DNA of 64,000 nt from Artocarpus heterophyllus (Eukaryota > Streptophyta > Magnoliopsida > Rosales > Moraceae), in the NCBI GenBank assembly GCA_025403435.1, contig CM046348.1, forward strand, positions 29,592,148 through 29,656,147, given 5' to 3'. Position numbers and translations under genes: made by a program. The notes beneath the pieces are model-generated. The model was given only the letters and a program-made list of their open reading frames with translations, made no database searches and was not told the DNA's origin. Of this stretch, positions 44,946 through 57,816 are shown piece after piece. Within the stretch, counting starts at the first letter, position 1; each line of letters begins with the position of its first letter.

Positions 44946-46968
44946 GCCTTCTATCACAACTTTTCCAGGACAAGTATCATGAGGTTTGTTTGCTTTTTTT
45001 TTTTTTAGTCATTTGCCCGTTGGGGTGGGTGTTTAAGTGAGGCTCACCGCGTATAGACGTAAGTATGTACATCAATCTTGAGTTTTTATGACAATATATG
45101 CTGACATTTTACTTCGAGGGAAAATTATTCATTCCGTGGATATTCCACGACATCGTAACACAAGAATTAAAATGCGCAAGAAGCTCGTTCCAAAAACGCA
45201 ACTCAAATTTTTGGGAAAAGATTAATTTTGGAGAAATAAAAAGCAAGTAATATTTCTACGCATGAGTACACCAGGGAAGCTAAACTTGTGATGCTTATAT
45301 TGCAATTATAAAAAGTTTCAGCTAAAAAAAAATTGTAAATAGAAATCAAAATGGCAATTAAAATGAAATAAGAACAATGAAATTATGATCTCAAAGATTT
45401 TATTGTGGTTTCACAATACCCCTAGTCAAGAACACTTTTAATCATTCATTGACATGTTCAGTGTTATGCCGAAGTTCACATGCACTTCATAGACGGAATG
45501 ACAAGAACGTCTCTTCAGTAGACGGACAGCTCATTCAGAAAATTCAACATATGTATATGTTTTTTCCGACTTCAATATCCATTCTTTTCACATTCAACAC
45601 TTCTCCTTTTTCATCCTTCATGCTTTTCATTTTGTTTTTTTTAGCTACCCCTACCAGTATATGTTTTTTTTTTTTTTTTCATTTTGCCCTCCTTTTTAGC
45701 TTTTTAACTTTTTTTTTTTTTTTGCTTTTCTTCCCTAAATATTTTATCTTTTTATTTTTCCATTCTTTTAGCATCTCTTTTAAAATTTTATATCTTAAAT
45801 GTATGATATTAAAGGACTTTCTTTCATCTAATTTTTTCCTATTAAAATCATTACTTTAAGGCATGTCCCTGCTTATATTTTTCTTTCAAAATTCTCTAAT
45901 ATCAAATGAAGTTTTCATAATTAACTTTTTTTATTTGCCTAATTACTCGATTGAAATAACTTTCTCTCAAATAATTAATCAATAAAAAATTAAAATTTTG
46001 CAATAAATTTTTACCCTGTAAAATATAAAATGCTACTTCCAATTCAAACCTTCAATTTAAACTATGTACCCAAACAAATCTTAAACTTGTTTCAATAAAA
46101 AAAAATCCAACAATTTAGGTGTACATATACATATGCTTCTGAACTAGTATATTTATAAAGCTATATGAGGAAAGACAAGATAGGAGCAATAAGTACGTAA
46201 ATACAAAATATGAGGAAAGACAAGATAGGAGCAACAAGTATGTAAATACAAAATACGTGTGAGATAAGTGTAGTTCTAACTATTGGATTGTTCAATCCAA
46301 ACAAGACGTTACAAGTCAGGGATTTCCTCCTTCGAATGCTGTGTTTCAGCGTTTTCCCCCCAACTCCCGTATTTGTTCGGGTTAGATATTTACTCTTACT
46401 CACAAATTGAAATGTCTTTCTTTGAAAGTTAATGACACAATCAACCGGTGTTGGGGAACCTCATTTAAATGCCACCACAATACCCTCAGTTAAATCTCAA
46501 TCCCCCAATACCATTTAAACGGTTCAAATAGATTTGAGGGACGGATGGAGGGTCCCAAAATAGCTCCTTTTATAAGTTTTTGTTATTTTTCGGGTTTTAT
46601 TTTGTTTTTTCCTATTAAATTATAGTATTTAGATCATGTGCTTAATTGATTTTTTTTTCTATTTTTATCCTATTATATGTTTTTAAAAAATTTCCTTCTC
46701 TTAAATATTTTTTTATGTATATTTATAGACATACCGGTAAATTCACACATGACTTCGTTACAAGATGCAAAGTTCAAATCCCCCAACTTAATTCATAATA
46801 TATATAACTTGAGAATAACTTGACCTGTATGCCTTTAAAGTTAACCCATACTGATTATACACGTTTTAATCTTAAGCTAAACCAACGGAAAAAAAAAAAA
46901 AAACTAAAAGAAATAGATTTCAACTTTTAAGTTGTCCTGAGAGACACCCCATGATTTAATAAAACTTT
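44946..46968. other. T-rich spacer, no gene seen
   Basis: Long T runs (45650-45730) give a Phe-rich open frame that is not a gene. Two 45-bp tandem copies lie at 46164-46208 and 46209-46253 (GAGGAAAGACAAGATAGGAG). The segment 46255-46560 has more even base use but no recognised coding. Confidence 0.5.
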
Positions 46969-47229
46969 TCAAGGATGTTTTCCAACATTATTTCTCACCG
47001 TCTCCCTAAGAGAGTAGAAAAAACAGCAAGAACCATTACAAGCATCAAATAAATCACAAATACTATTAATCAAAGCAACATGAAGCCCAGATAAATATCT
47101 AGACGCCACATTAGAAACCACCTTGAGTGCATCAGTCTCTGCCATCATTAATAAAAAAACATGTTGCGTGTCATAGCCACAAAAAAGGGGCTCAACCTCA
47201 AACGAAAAGGGGGAAAAAAACTGAGGCAA
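46969..47229 (-). pseudogene. Possible RNase H-like (RVT_3 type) fragment
   Basis: An 86-codon minus-strand frame with AETDALKVVSNVASRYLSG followed by LINSICDLFDACNGS. This resembles the ETDA...VV motif of plant RNase H-like domains, common in non-LTR retroelement remains. No neighbouring LINE reverse transcriptase was found. The match is short and from memory, so it is weak. Confidence 0.35.
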
Positions 47230-49912
47230 CAGAATATTAGATCCGCAGGAAATTCCAAATAGAACTTAATCATAGACAGAAAAACAACCAACAACAGAAA
47301 AAAAAAAAAATACTAAATCCACCACCAGAACGCATATCTAGAAGGTCAAAAACAAGAAATCAACAGATTTTTCGTATGGACAGATTACATATTTTACATT
47401 TCACATTACAACAAGAACAATAACATGTATTCGTTTTTGTGGGGTTAATCACACTCGCAATCAATAAGCTTACGTCTTAAATCAAGAGAAAAAAAATCGA
47501 TGAAGAATATAAATCAACAGACACAAAAAGCTCTGAAGCAACAAGCACGTGTAATTGATAGCCGAATATCAACAACTCAAAGATTATACCTTTGATAAAA
47601 CATTGAACAGCAAAAAATTATTAAACCAATCCGACAACAAAAAATTGAAGCAAAATTCTCAAGAAAAAAAACCTATGAAATATATTTTCAAGGATTGGAT
47701 TGGGAAAATGAAGAGAGAAGATAAAAAATAGTATATATTGTTTGAGATGCAGGGATACTAGATGCATCATGCATGGATAAAGAGGCTATGACAATAATAG
47801 TATAACACAGTGTCATATATACTAGATGCAAAGATACACAGTACTTGTAAATTTTAACAATGTGACATCCCAACAGAAATTATATCAAAGGAACCAAAAA
47901 GAAGTTTTATAGGAGGTAATTATCCAAGTTGCAACAAAGGGAGCTATTAATGGATACAATTTGAACGAATCCAGAACTAAAGTTAAACTAAGATTGAACA
48001 TATACGACATTATTGAAGAGCGACCATTACATAAAGAAGCTAAAAAAAAAAGCAACCAATAATTTCCTGATTATGATTCTCAATACAAAAAAATTACTTG
48101 GCTATATAACAAAAATAAATTGATTCTTAATAGAGGACGAACACAGTCATAACTAAGAGTTAAAAAAAGAAGAAGGAAAGAACCGATTAGATAACAAAAC
48201 ATCACTATAATCTTCAATTTTCAAAGCATGTCTATCTAATCAAATAGAGCACTCTGTTTTTTATCCTATTTTATACACCAAAGTATATGTGGTGTTGCAC
48301 AAGTAATAATGAGTGAATAAGAGTGTCTATATCATGATGATTGTGTTTAAATGTGATTAAGTACCGAAATTGTTTAAACCTAAGATTAAATGAAGAACCG
48401 AATAATATAAAATAAAAGAACAAACTTAAGAAAATTAAATATACTAAAAAACACTATAATGAAAATGTCCTCCTAAGGATCCAATTTTATATAATTACTT
48501 CACAAAGCCATCCATTCTCCCTTGAATTTAGCCGCCTAGTTAAGTAATAGCCGCGCAACCTTTGGCCTATTCACAAGCCCTTCTTGGTAGTCAAGCAAAA
48601 GAATCCTCAATTAAATAAAAACTTATATTCTTATGATTGTCAATTTATTGAAATCCATTAAGATTTACATTTTTTTCTAATGACTATACAATTTTAGCAA
48701 GTATATTCCTACCCCACTAGCATTTATGTTACTCTATGCTTTGCCTAACTTATAAATCACTCTCCCAAGTTCATTATGGATTCTTGATCAATTAAGTGTG
48801 ACAAATCATTTAGAAGTATTAAGCACACATAAAGCAATACTGAACATAATTAGACAAACACAAAAAATTATATGGAAACCCTAGAACAAAAAAATAATAA
48901 TGCATAATAAAAATAAAATAATATGGAAGCAAAATTTCAAGAATTTTCAAAACAATAAATTCAAAAGAGAGAAAATTACAAACTCAAAACCCATTTGGGA
49001 GTTGTCACTAGTTTGCAAGTTTATCTTAAAGTTCATATTTTTCTGAAAGTTTGTAATAGGCTCCTACAATCAAAGTGTAAGCTTTCAAATTTAGGTTTCT
49101 CTCAAAGGATATCCAACCCTTACTATTAAATCACACGGTTTCAATTTTTTGTTACATGAGTCAACCACTCTAATAGGGGGTTGTTTTGCGAAATAAGAAT
49201 TATATTTCATTAAACAAAACAAACCAATACAAATGACCTCACAATACATAAGACAATAGCCTCAATTCCTATCGATTACATAAGTAAAATTTGAAGAATT
49301 TCGAGGAGAAAGATATATATCGAGACCCAACAACAGGAAAATTCCTTAGCACACCAATAACTGAGCAAACATAAGGCTCATTTTGATAATATCTCTATAA
49401 TCGATGGAGTCCTCTGATCAATTAAGAGCATATAACCTATAGCAGTTACACTACCAAAAACTTTGTATAAACAAAAAGACTAGTGGAAACAAAAATATTG
49501 ACTAGGCATAGCAAACCACAACTAAACTTAGAAATTAGGGAGACTAATAGAACACAGAAAACATACATGGTGAAAACCATGCTGCTATTTTATCCAAAAA
49601 GCCACCACTAAATGGAAACAAAACCGTAACATAAAAAAAGCCACTAGAGTCAATCCAACCACAACACACACAACATAGTGATCAAGCTCCTTCTTTTGCC
49701 TAGCTCCACTTAGTTTGGTTTAGATCTGCAAAGGAGAAAAGGCCTTAGAGTAAGGGGACATTGGTGTGGTGTCTATCTAGGGCACTCTGACACGTAAGTC
49801 AGTGTACTAATATGGAAGGGCAAGTGTAGAGCTAGAATAGACAAGGAAAGAATGTTTGTACCTTTATTGTAGAGTTGATACTCCTATTTATATAGTTTAG
49901 CTTGAATTCGAT
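47230..49912. other. AT-rich spacer, possible LTR relic near 48280-49200
   Basis: No gene seen. GTTGCACAAGTAATAATGAG near 48294 and GTCCTCCTAAGGATCC near 48468 are of a kind found at the ends of long plant gypsy LTRs (compare 33300-33360). The segment 49680-49870 has GGGCACTCTGACACGTAAGTCAGTG-like gene-flank sequence of unknown origin. CACTACCAAAAACTTTG at 49449 resembles a CACTA terminus but has no partner. Confidence 0.3.
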
Positions 49913-50975
49913 GCTACTAAAAATTGTAGTTTACATGATGCCTATAAGACAACAATTTCTTATATTTCCTTCAAAAAAGAATGGCATGGAGACTTTCATG
50001 TTTTGGAAATCCATTCCATGCTTTAGATGACAGTTAAGCAAAAACCGTTGTCTAAGTCCATGCAAGATTACAATTTTTTGTAACAAAAATTAAATCCGGG
50101 TCTATATCTTTCTCAATCACCCCCTCTCTCTCTTTCAGTCGATCTCGAGCCTCGCCCAAGCCCATCATTGTTGTCATGACCTATTGTCCCTGAGCTCACC
50201 ATTGTTGTCACACCTAAGCCCATCGCCCTTATTGTTCCTGCTGCTCCCTTGTCTCCCTTCGTTGCTCTTGTCACTCCCCTGTCTCCCTTCATCGGCCGTG
50301 CTGCTCCCTCATCACCTTCCTTCATCGTCCCATCGACAACACCACCATCAATGTCTCCTACCTCTGTTTGATAGATTATTCACTTTATTTATTTAGTTAT
50401 TTAGTAGGCATTATCTGATTAGTAGGTTTTATTAAGATTTATTTGATTTTCTAAATTTTTATTTGGGTATGTATGTTTGCTTCATTGTTTGTTAGTTTGT
50501 ATGTTGAATCTATGTGAGTTTAATTTGTGATTATTTAGTTGTTTTAGATTAATTTTGCTATAAAGTTTTATTTGATTCAATAAAATTTGGTTTAGTTTCT
50601 AACAGGTGAATTTTTTACACCATCTGAAGTTATTTGAGATAATGATGAATGATGCCAAGACACCCGTGTATAACAGGTGAACCAATTTCACCAAATTGTC
50701 TACTTTAATTAGATCATGGAATTTGAAGGCTTCGGATGAGTGGCCAAATTCTAGTTTTACAAACTTTTAGAATTTCTAGGATGACGTCTACTAGAGGGAA
50801 ATAAATTACCAACTAGTATGTATGAGGCTAAAAAGACTTTGAGCACTTTGGGTTTAGAGTATGAAAAACTATATGCTTGTGAAATATGATTATGTCTTAC
50901 ATAGGATAGAGTATGTGTCTTATATAGGAAGGAGTATAAGGACAAGAATTATTGCATGATTTGTATAGAGTGAAG
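49913..50975 (+). mobile_element. CACTA transposon relic, 5' part only
   Basis: A CACTA-like start (CTACTAAAAATTGTAGTTTA, first bases changed) is followed by a subterminal hairpin TAGATGACAGTTAAGC and AAAAACCGTTGTCTAAG near 50021-50055. Then come CT-rich repeats at 50110-50340 and a T-rich intron-like stretch before the TNP2 relic. It is cut at about 50975 by copia LTR sequence. Confidence 0.5.
50600..50965 (+). pseudogene. TNP2-type CACTA transposase relic
   Basis: From an acceptor-like TTTCTAACAG near 50604, one frame reads DAKTPVYNR then NFTKLSTL and WNLKASDEWPNSSF (50651-50760). After a frame change near 50790 another frame reads LPTSMYEAKKTLSTLGLEYE then KLYACE (50807-50882). These match the N-terminal part of plant TNP2 transposases (LYPGC..FTKLSALVRLYNLK, then MYEAKKTL..LGL.YEKIHACPND). 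There are several stops. The zinc ribbon and catalytic domain are absent. Confidence 0.72.
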
Positions 50976-51700
50976 GTTTTTCCTAGAAATTATCTAGATA
51001 TGACTGTTTTAATTAGATAATTTCTTTATTAGGTTATTTGAATTAAAATTGAGGCTTTATCCAAAGAATCTCGGGTGGAAAGTAAAGGATTCTTAGGGAT
51101 CATATTATTACAAGTTTGGCAAATCGATCAGTTAGTTCGGCCTACCAATGGATCAAGTTCAGCATTTCAATCCATTAGTTCGGCCTGCCGATCTAACAAT
51201 AATTTGATCACGCATTTCAGGGGTGATTTTATCATATATAGATCCAAATTTGAATTTTTGAGGCTTTATCAAATAATGACCAACCTAGGGGACGACCTCT
51301 ATAAATATGAAATGAGTTTCTAAGTTGTTTAGATCAGTTGAGAAATTAAGAGTGAGCACTCTAATCTACACGTCTCTGAAAGTTCTTGAAGAGCTATTGT
51401 TCACAATTCACGAACGCTAGTTCTAAGTTTTCCCAATTGGTTAGAAGGAGAGTCACCGAAGGAAGAGTTGTACGACATCTGCCCATACATATATCAATCA
51501 TAGATAGAGAATAGCAAAGAAGACCAGTTGGTTGAGGCTCTTCTAGAACGTTCTTCTCTTCACAGATTGCAGGAGCTTTTCAACATTCAAGGTTAGTAAG
51601 ATCTTGTTAATTTATATATATAGCATGTCAAACTTGTGTTTTGAAAAATAATCTAATTAAAAATTTTAAAATTTTCACTACGTACTGTTTTTCCAAAAAT
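50976..51700 (+). repeat. 5' LTR of the outer copia element, truncated
   Basis: Matches the last 725 bp of the solo LTR at 40814-42822, starting TTTTTCCTAGAAATTATCTA. A TATA box TATAAATA is at 51300-51307, and two or three palindrome motifs are at 51119-51196 (for example TTCGGCCTGCCGAT). It ends TGTTTTTCCAAAA. Confidence 0.88.
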
Positions 51701-51714
51701 TGATATCATAGACA
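51701..51714 (+). other. Primer-binding site of the outer copia element
   Basis: TTGATATCATAGAC, a degenerate form of TTGGTATCAGAGC, directly follows the LTR. Confidence 0.7.
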
Positions 51715-53362
51715 TGATTTTTACGTAAATTTACAAGTTTGTGATCATGCTATATGTATAAATTATGCGATCTTGATCTCTCCCATGTTGAATTTAATTT
51801 TTTAGAGAGTTGGCACTCTAGAGTTTCTATATATTTATATATGTTTTCATAGATTTTATGGTAAATGTTTATTAACTAATTATGGTTAATTAATTATTAT
51901 TTAATTATTTATTTATTAATTACTTTATGCTGGTTATGGTTCCTTAGATGTTAGAATGTGTATCTAGGTTTTTCATGTAATTAGAAGGCAGTCTATCATC
52001 ACCGTCTAGGAATTATTATTTACTTTTAAATTTGTAAAAAAAAAATTTGTAATTAAATGATTATTTAGAGTGAAGATAGATCTAGAAGATGGGGATGATG
52101 GCGGGTCCAAAGGTATTTCCAGAGTCTCTAAATTTTTATGTTTTTAATTGTTGAAAATAAGATTGAAAAACTGTGCAAAAACTTTTTTCTAAAAAAAAAA
52201 CATGATATCTGCTCGATTCACAGGTCAAACTCTCAGGATCGGCCAGCCGATGGTCACAGACTAAAAGGCCAAACCTCTAGTTCAGCACGCCATCTGCGAG
52301 GCAAGATTTAGCCAGATCTGACGACAGGCCGAACTGTGAAGTTCTGCAGACCGTTGGTTTATGATCGGCAGGCCAATCCATAGACTGGCATGCCGGTAGA
52401 GAGCTATGGGTTTTCATAAAATGTGCAATTTTTGATGCGGTTTTGATTTTATTTTTGACACAAATTCTAAGAAACATGAAATTTTGTGATGATCGAAAAT
52501 AATGAACCATTTGATCTATTCAGGATTGAGGACTTGAAGATGGATGCCTCATGAAAATGGATACAACTTGAAGATTCAAGGATGAAGAATCAATAATATG
52601 TCTCAATTGATCTCTTGTAATCTTTAATTTCTTTTCTCAAGGGTGGGACTATAATATTACAGCTATTTATTATTATTGGCTTGTGGCTTTGCATGATTGC
52701 TTTGCTTGTCTGCATTATAATATGATTTGCCATGTATGTTGATAACATGTCATATAGAATATGGAGTGCCACTCATTAAAAATTATTCATGCATGTTTTT
52801 AAATTAAAACCTTGATCTCAAAAGAATGAGTGGGAGAAGGTTTTTGAAGAGAGGACCTACAGCCTCCATCATTAGTCCATAGGTAGCACATGGTGGTTCT
52901 AACCCCTAGGAAGGGACTTCATCATATACCGGGTTAGATCTCCAAAAGGATAAGATATTTTAGCTTGATTTATTGTTGTACACTTATAAGTGGTGATTAT
53001 AAATCATGGCTAAAATATTGAAACAATGGTTATACACTCATTTTAATTTATTATTAACCTCCTCTAGGAGCTCTATTAATAAAATTGATGGCTAAAGGAA
53101 ACAATTATTAATATACGATAATCAGATGGGTCCTGGATCGCATATCTTAATTAGGAGAGGATTTGGGTTCCTAATTGAATTTGGCAAGTCCCCCCTAGGC
53201 GGCTTGTTGAATTTGAGTTACGGATTATCGTTGTAAGGTTGTGATTTTTTCAAGGTTTTAACAAATAAACACATTATATGTTTTACATGATTGTGTTATC
53301 TTACTAAATTATTATTGTATGTTTGTGTTTGTTTAGTATATAATTCTTTATTGTAGATTAAA
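51715..53362 (+). other. Leader of the outer copia element with palindrome array
   Basis: About 1.65 kb without a gene. A motif array at 52215-52405 includes ATCGGCCAGCCGATGG near 52230, GACAGGCCGAACTG near 52324, ATCGGCAGGCCAAT near 52365 and CTGGCATGCCGGTAG near 52385. The equivalent leader of the inner element is at 59458-61123. Confidence 0.75.
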
Positions 53363-54053
53363 ATGTCTAAAAATGCTTTATCATCGACACTTGACAAAAA
53401 CCAATTAACCAGAGAGAATTTTAATGATTGAAAATGGAACCTAAATATCGTCCTATCATTTGAGAAACTCAAATTTGTGCTAACAATACCGTGTCCTCTT
53501 GAGCCTATAGGAGATTCCACTAATGAGCAAATTGAAGCGTATAATCACTGGAAAGTTGCTAACGATCAAGCCCGCTTTTATGTTATGGCTAGCATGAATA
53601 ATGTGTTATAGGCTCAACATGAAGATTATGAAACTACGAAGCAGATATTGGACAATCTTGAAGACATGTTTGGAGGCGAGGCCTTAACAAAACAGCAAAG
53701 GGCACTTTGGAAACTCTTAAACTACAAACAAAGATAGAGGACTCCTGTGAAGGAGCATATAATGTTGGTCATGGCTTACCTCGTTGAGGCTCAAAGGAAT
53801 GGAGTTATCATAGATGTTGAAACACAGATGACTATAGTCTTTGAGACAGTATCTAAGGAGTTTATCCTATTTAGAGCTACATTTAATTTAAGCAATAGAC
53901 AGGATATGACCTTGACTGAGTTGATAAAGCAGTTATAGGAGTTCAAAAATTTGATTAGGAAAACTCCTGTTGGTGGTGAGACCAACTTGGCTGCTACATC
54001 TAGTTCCAATCCTAACTATGGGAATGGAAAGAAACAACCGGCTAAGAATGGGA
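53363..54053 (+). pseudogene. Copia gag, 5' part, interrupted by the inner element
   Basis: A true ATG at 53363 starts MSKNALSSTLDKNQLT, the N terminus of a plant copia gag. TGA at 53429 falls where Trp is usual (NDW). Later readings include WKVANDQARFYVMASM, LDNLEDMFGG and an open stretch 53747-53938 with DMTLTELIKQL, then a Ser/Asn linker. The frame is interrupted at 54053 by the LTR of the inner element; bases 63152 onward resume the same linker (Gly-Lys-Thr-Ser region) in frame once the duplicated bases are discounted. Confidence 0.85.
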
Positions 54054-56028
54054 TGTTGGAAAAATAGTATGCAATGGAATTTACAAAAAAAATTATACCA
54101 GAGTATTTTTTAAAACACAAGTTTGACACGCTATATGCATAAATTAACCAAATCTAACTAACTTCGTTTGATGAAAAGCTCCCACAATCTATGAAGAGAA
54201 AAGCACTCTAGAAGAGCCTCAACCAACCGGTCTTCTTTACTATTCTCTATCCATGATTGGAGTGTGTCGGGCACATGTCGTATAGCTTTTCCCCGGTGAC
54301 TCTCCTTCCAACCAATCAGGAAAACCCAGAACTAAGGTTTGTGATTTGTGAACAATAGCTCTCAAGGAGTTTAGCGACTCATAGTATAGAGTGCTCACTC
54401 TTAATTCCTTAACTAATCTCAATAACTTATGAGTCTCACTCTCTATTTATAGAGGTTGGGCCCAGGGTTTAGTCCTTATCCGATAAGGCTTCGAAAATTT
54501 GAATCTAGACCATTATGTGATAAAATCACATCTAAAATTTCATGAATAAAAATTGATCAGTTGGCAGCCCGAATTGGCAGATCGGCCTGTCAAACTTACA
54601 ATAAATGATCCCTACGAATCTTTTATTTCCCGCTTGAAATTCTTAGGATAGAGCCTCAGTTTTAATTCAAATAACTTAATAGAAAAGTTATCTAATTAAA
54701 ACAGTATATCTAGATAATATCTAGAAAAATAAATATTCTTGATAATTCAACAAGTTTATCTTGAATTAATTTATTTGAAATTAATTCAACCGATAAACAG
54801 GATGAATTATCTGATCCTGATAATTTAACAAGTTTATCTTGAATTAATTTTTTACAAAATTAATTCAACCGATAAACATACATGAATTATCTGATCCAAC
54901 CAAATTTCAGCCAATCTGATAATTTGACATAAGTCACCAATTTATTAGAAAGGCACATCGTATTGTTACAAGATTTAGTATGAGCTAGCAAAGGGGACCT
55001 GATGGACCTATATAGTTCAAGCTCCTTATAATTATGAAACCTAATATCCCAAATATACATTTCATAATTATCAACTCTAACACTACTCTACTTAAAGCTT
55101 AGAGCTGCACTCTCGAACTATATAGTATTACGAAGCCCCGAATAGCTAACTCTCTATGACATATCATAATGTATTGTATGCCCATTGGTTATCCATAATT
55201 GGCTTAAGGATAAATTTTGTCTTACCTTCCTAATTATTTTTATCTTACGTTCTATCATCTCACCATCGGATAACTTACCATCCATAGACATTACACCATT
55301 CGGTTACACCTATATATCTAAATAGTTGAGCGCTCTAATTTGCTAATTATAGGATAACGTATATAAAAGGATATCAACAACTCCTAAAGAGGAGCTATAA
55401 ATTTCATATTTATAAATAATAGGTCTACACTATCAAGGTTCATGCCTTCAACATACCGGTATGTGTACCAACATAAAATGTGGATGTCACCCTTTGGTAT
55501 ATCAAAAGACATATGTCAAAACAACAAGCCTACTATTCATCTCAGGATTAAGATACAACACATAGGATTGTCTAAAGTGAATTGATTTGCCAAGACAAAA
55601 TTATTAATTCAAATCAATTACAATTTATGTCCCGATCCTATACATCGTCACCTATGACAATGCACAAATGTTTCTATTCACGGAGTCCACCTTCGATGGC
55701 TAAGACAAACCATCTCCCGTTAGGGATATAGACAACATAATAATCTTTTCATGAATAAAGCACCCAACTTTATTCTATCGATCGCAAATCTTATGATTTA
55801 GATCATCACCTTTAGAATCATGTCTTCCACATAATCTGTCCGTCATATGCCTGATTCTAAAGGCTTAGACCATAGTCTCAGACTTTTGTTTGCTCATCAT
55901 ACATTCAACAAATATGAACATAAAGAGGACAACAATTTGGTATATGAATAATAAATAAATTCTTTATTGATAAAAATGTTTTCAAAAACATATTACATTT
56001 TTACTTCTTAGGGCATACTTGTCTAACA
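54054..56028 (-). repeat. 3' LTR of the inner copia element
   Basis: 1,975 bp, on the plus strand from TGTTGGAAAAATAG to CTTGTCTAACA. The minus-strand TATA box is at about 54443-54452 (CTATAAATAG). Palindrome motifs at 54559-54598 (AGATCGGCCTGTCAAAC) are fewer than in the 5' LTR. Confidence 0.92.
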
Positions 56029-56030
56029 AT

Positions 56031-56042
56031 GTCCCACTTGCA
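56031..56042 (-). other. Polypurine tract of the inner copia element
   Basis: The plus-strand GTCCCACTTGCA is TGCAAGTGGGAC on the minus strand, two bases from the 3' LTR. Confidence 0.8.
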
Positions 56043-56090
56043 CTAAGTGAGTAAATATAACAAATCCTGCATCCCCATAGCTTCCACATG

Positions 56091-56530
56091 TCACTTTAAA
56101 ACTCTAGCAGTTAATGTCTTTGTGAATAGATTAACTAAGTTGTCTTCGGATGCGATTTTGCATACAGCGACATGCATGCCCTCAACGAAGTTCTTTATCA
56201 CATGATACTTCCTATCAATATGCTTACTCTTCTTATGAAATCTTGGTTCCTTAGCATTTGCTACCGCCGCACTGTTATCATTGTACAGCGATACTGCCTT
56301 ATCCATACCAAGAACTACCTTAAGATCCTCAAGTAACTTGTAGATCCATAGTATTTCTTTCGAAGCATCATTGGCTGCCACATACTCGGCCTCCATCGTT
56401 GAATCCAGAGTGCAATCTTGCTTGACACTTCTCCAAACAATGGCACCACTGCCTAGAATAAGCATAAAAGCTGAAGTCGATCTTTTTGAATCTAGACAAG
56501 ATTGGAAATCTGAGTCAGTGTATCCTAGAG
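56091..56530 (-). pseudogene. Copia RNase H, inner element
   Basis: Minus strand: GYTDSDFQSCLDSKRST near 56510 (first catalytic Asp kept), then an open 124 codons from 56465 with KQDCTLDSTMEAEYVAANDA (catalytic Glu), VSLYNDNSAAVANAKEP (Asp) and HKKSKHIDRKYHVIKN, ending FTKTLTARVLK. Compared with active copies this domain keeps its acidic residues and is the best preserved part of the element. Confidence 0.9.
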
Positions 56531-56665
56531 GAGTTAAATCCTCACCCTAATACACAAGAATATACTGTCAAGTCCTTCTTAGGTACTTGAAAATATGCTT
56601 GACTACAACCTAGTGGTTCGGTCCTGGATCTGCCTTATAATCTCGATCGCATAACAAATATCTAG

Positions 56666-57480
56666 TCATATGCAAAGAATGACATACACGAGACTACCCA
56701 TTACTGAAGCATAAGGCACCTTCTTCATGTATTCTTTTTCTTCCTTAGACTTTGGAGAGTCTTTCTTAGAAAGAGTAATTCTAGACTTAGATAGTTGCCC
56801 ACCTTGCTTGAAATCCTGCATTGCAAACCTTTTGAGAATTTTATCTATATAGCCTGCTTGGGACAAAGCTATTATTCTGTTCTTCCTATTCGGAAAGATC
56901 TGGATACCGGGAACAAAATTAGCCTCACCCAAATCCTTCATGTCAAACTGCTTGGTCAACCATAATTTGAAAGATGACAACACCCCAATGTCATTGCTAA
57001 TTAGCAGAATGTTATCTACATAGAGCAGTAGAAAAACCACATTCCCATCCTTAATGTGTTTGTAAACACATGGTTTGTTCACATTTTGTGTGAACCTATG
57101 AGTCTTGATCACTTGATCAAATCCTATGTTCCAAGAATGGGAAGCCTACTTAAGTCCATAAATTGACTTTAGTAGCTTACAAACCTTACCCTCTTGACCT
57201 ATAGCCTTGAAGCCATCTAGTTGTACCATATTTATGGACTCATCAAGATAACCATTTTGAAAGGCCGTCTTGACATCCATTGCCATATCTTGTCATCAAG
57301 AGCGCTAGCTATGGACAAGAGAATGCGGATAGACTTAAGCACGGCTATAGGCAAAAAGGTTTCCTTGTAATCGATTCTTTCCTTTTGCATGTATCCCTTA
57401 GCTACAAGCCTAGCTTTATAGGTTTCGACTTTCCATCCACTCCTTTCTTTCTCTTATAGATCCACTTACACCCTATGGGT
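56666..57480 (-). pseudogene. Copia reverse transcriptase, inner element
   Basis: The open part 56666-57112 reads KHIKDGNVVFLLLYVDNILL (the catalytic YVDD is YVDN here), then KQFDMKDLGEANFVPGIQIF and PYASVMGSLVY. Upstream on the minus strand to about 57480 broken frames give the fingers/palm part (KAIGQEGKVCKLLKSIYGLK-like and DVKTAFQNGYLDES-like readings). Stops, small gaps and the Asp-to-Asn change make it inactive. Confidence 0.87.
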
Positions 57481-57816
57481 TTTACTCTTTTGGGAAGATC
57501 TACAAGCTCCTAGACCCAATTAGTCTCCGTAAACTTCATCTCTATGTTCATGGCCTTTGTCTAAAGTTTCGAATCAACATCCTACATAGCCTCTTCGTAA
57601 GTGTAAGGATCCCTGTCATGTTTATCCAGTTCAGTTAAGAAGGCCTCACCATTGAACATATACATATTGGGTTAATGCCCGATCCTTCTACTATACTGAA
57701 GCCCCTTAGGTTGTTGTTCGGGTTTAGTTGGTTTTTCTACATCAATTGGAATGGTTTCATTCAAAACCCCCATAGTGATCAAATCACTCGCCAACTCCTC
57801 AAGCACACAATATACT

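Noticed and set aside
45449..45859. 136-codon open frame
   Set aside because: Driven by T runs; almost all Phe, Leu and Ser with no conserved pattern.
49449..49470. CACTACCAAAAACTTTG as a CACTA transposon end
   Set aside because: No partner terminus, target duplication or subterminal repeats nearby; the start near 49913 has better support.
50113..50396. Ser/Leu/Pro-rich frames on both strands
   Set aside because: CT-rich imperfect repeats in the CACTA relic; both strands are open, as expected from composition.
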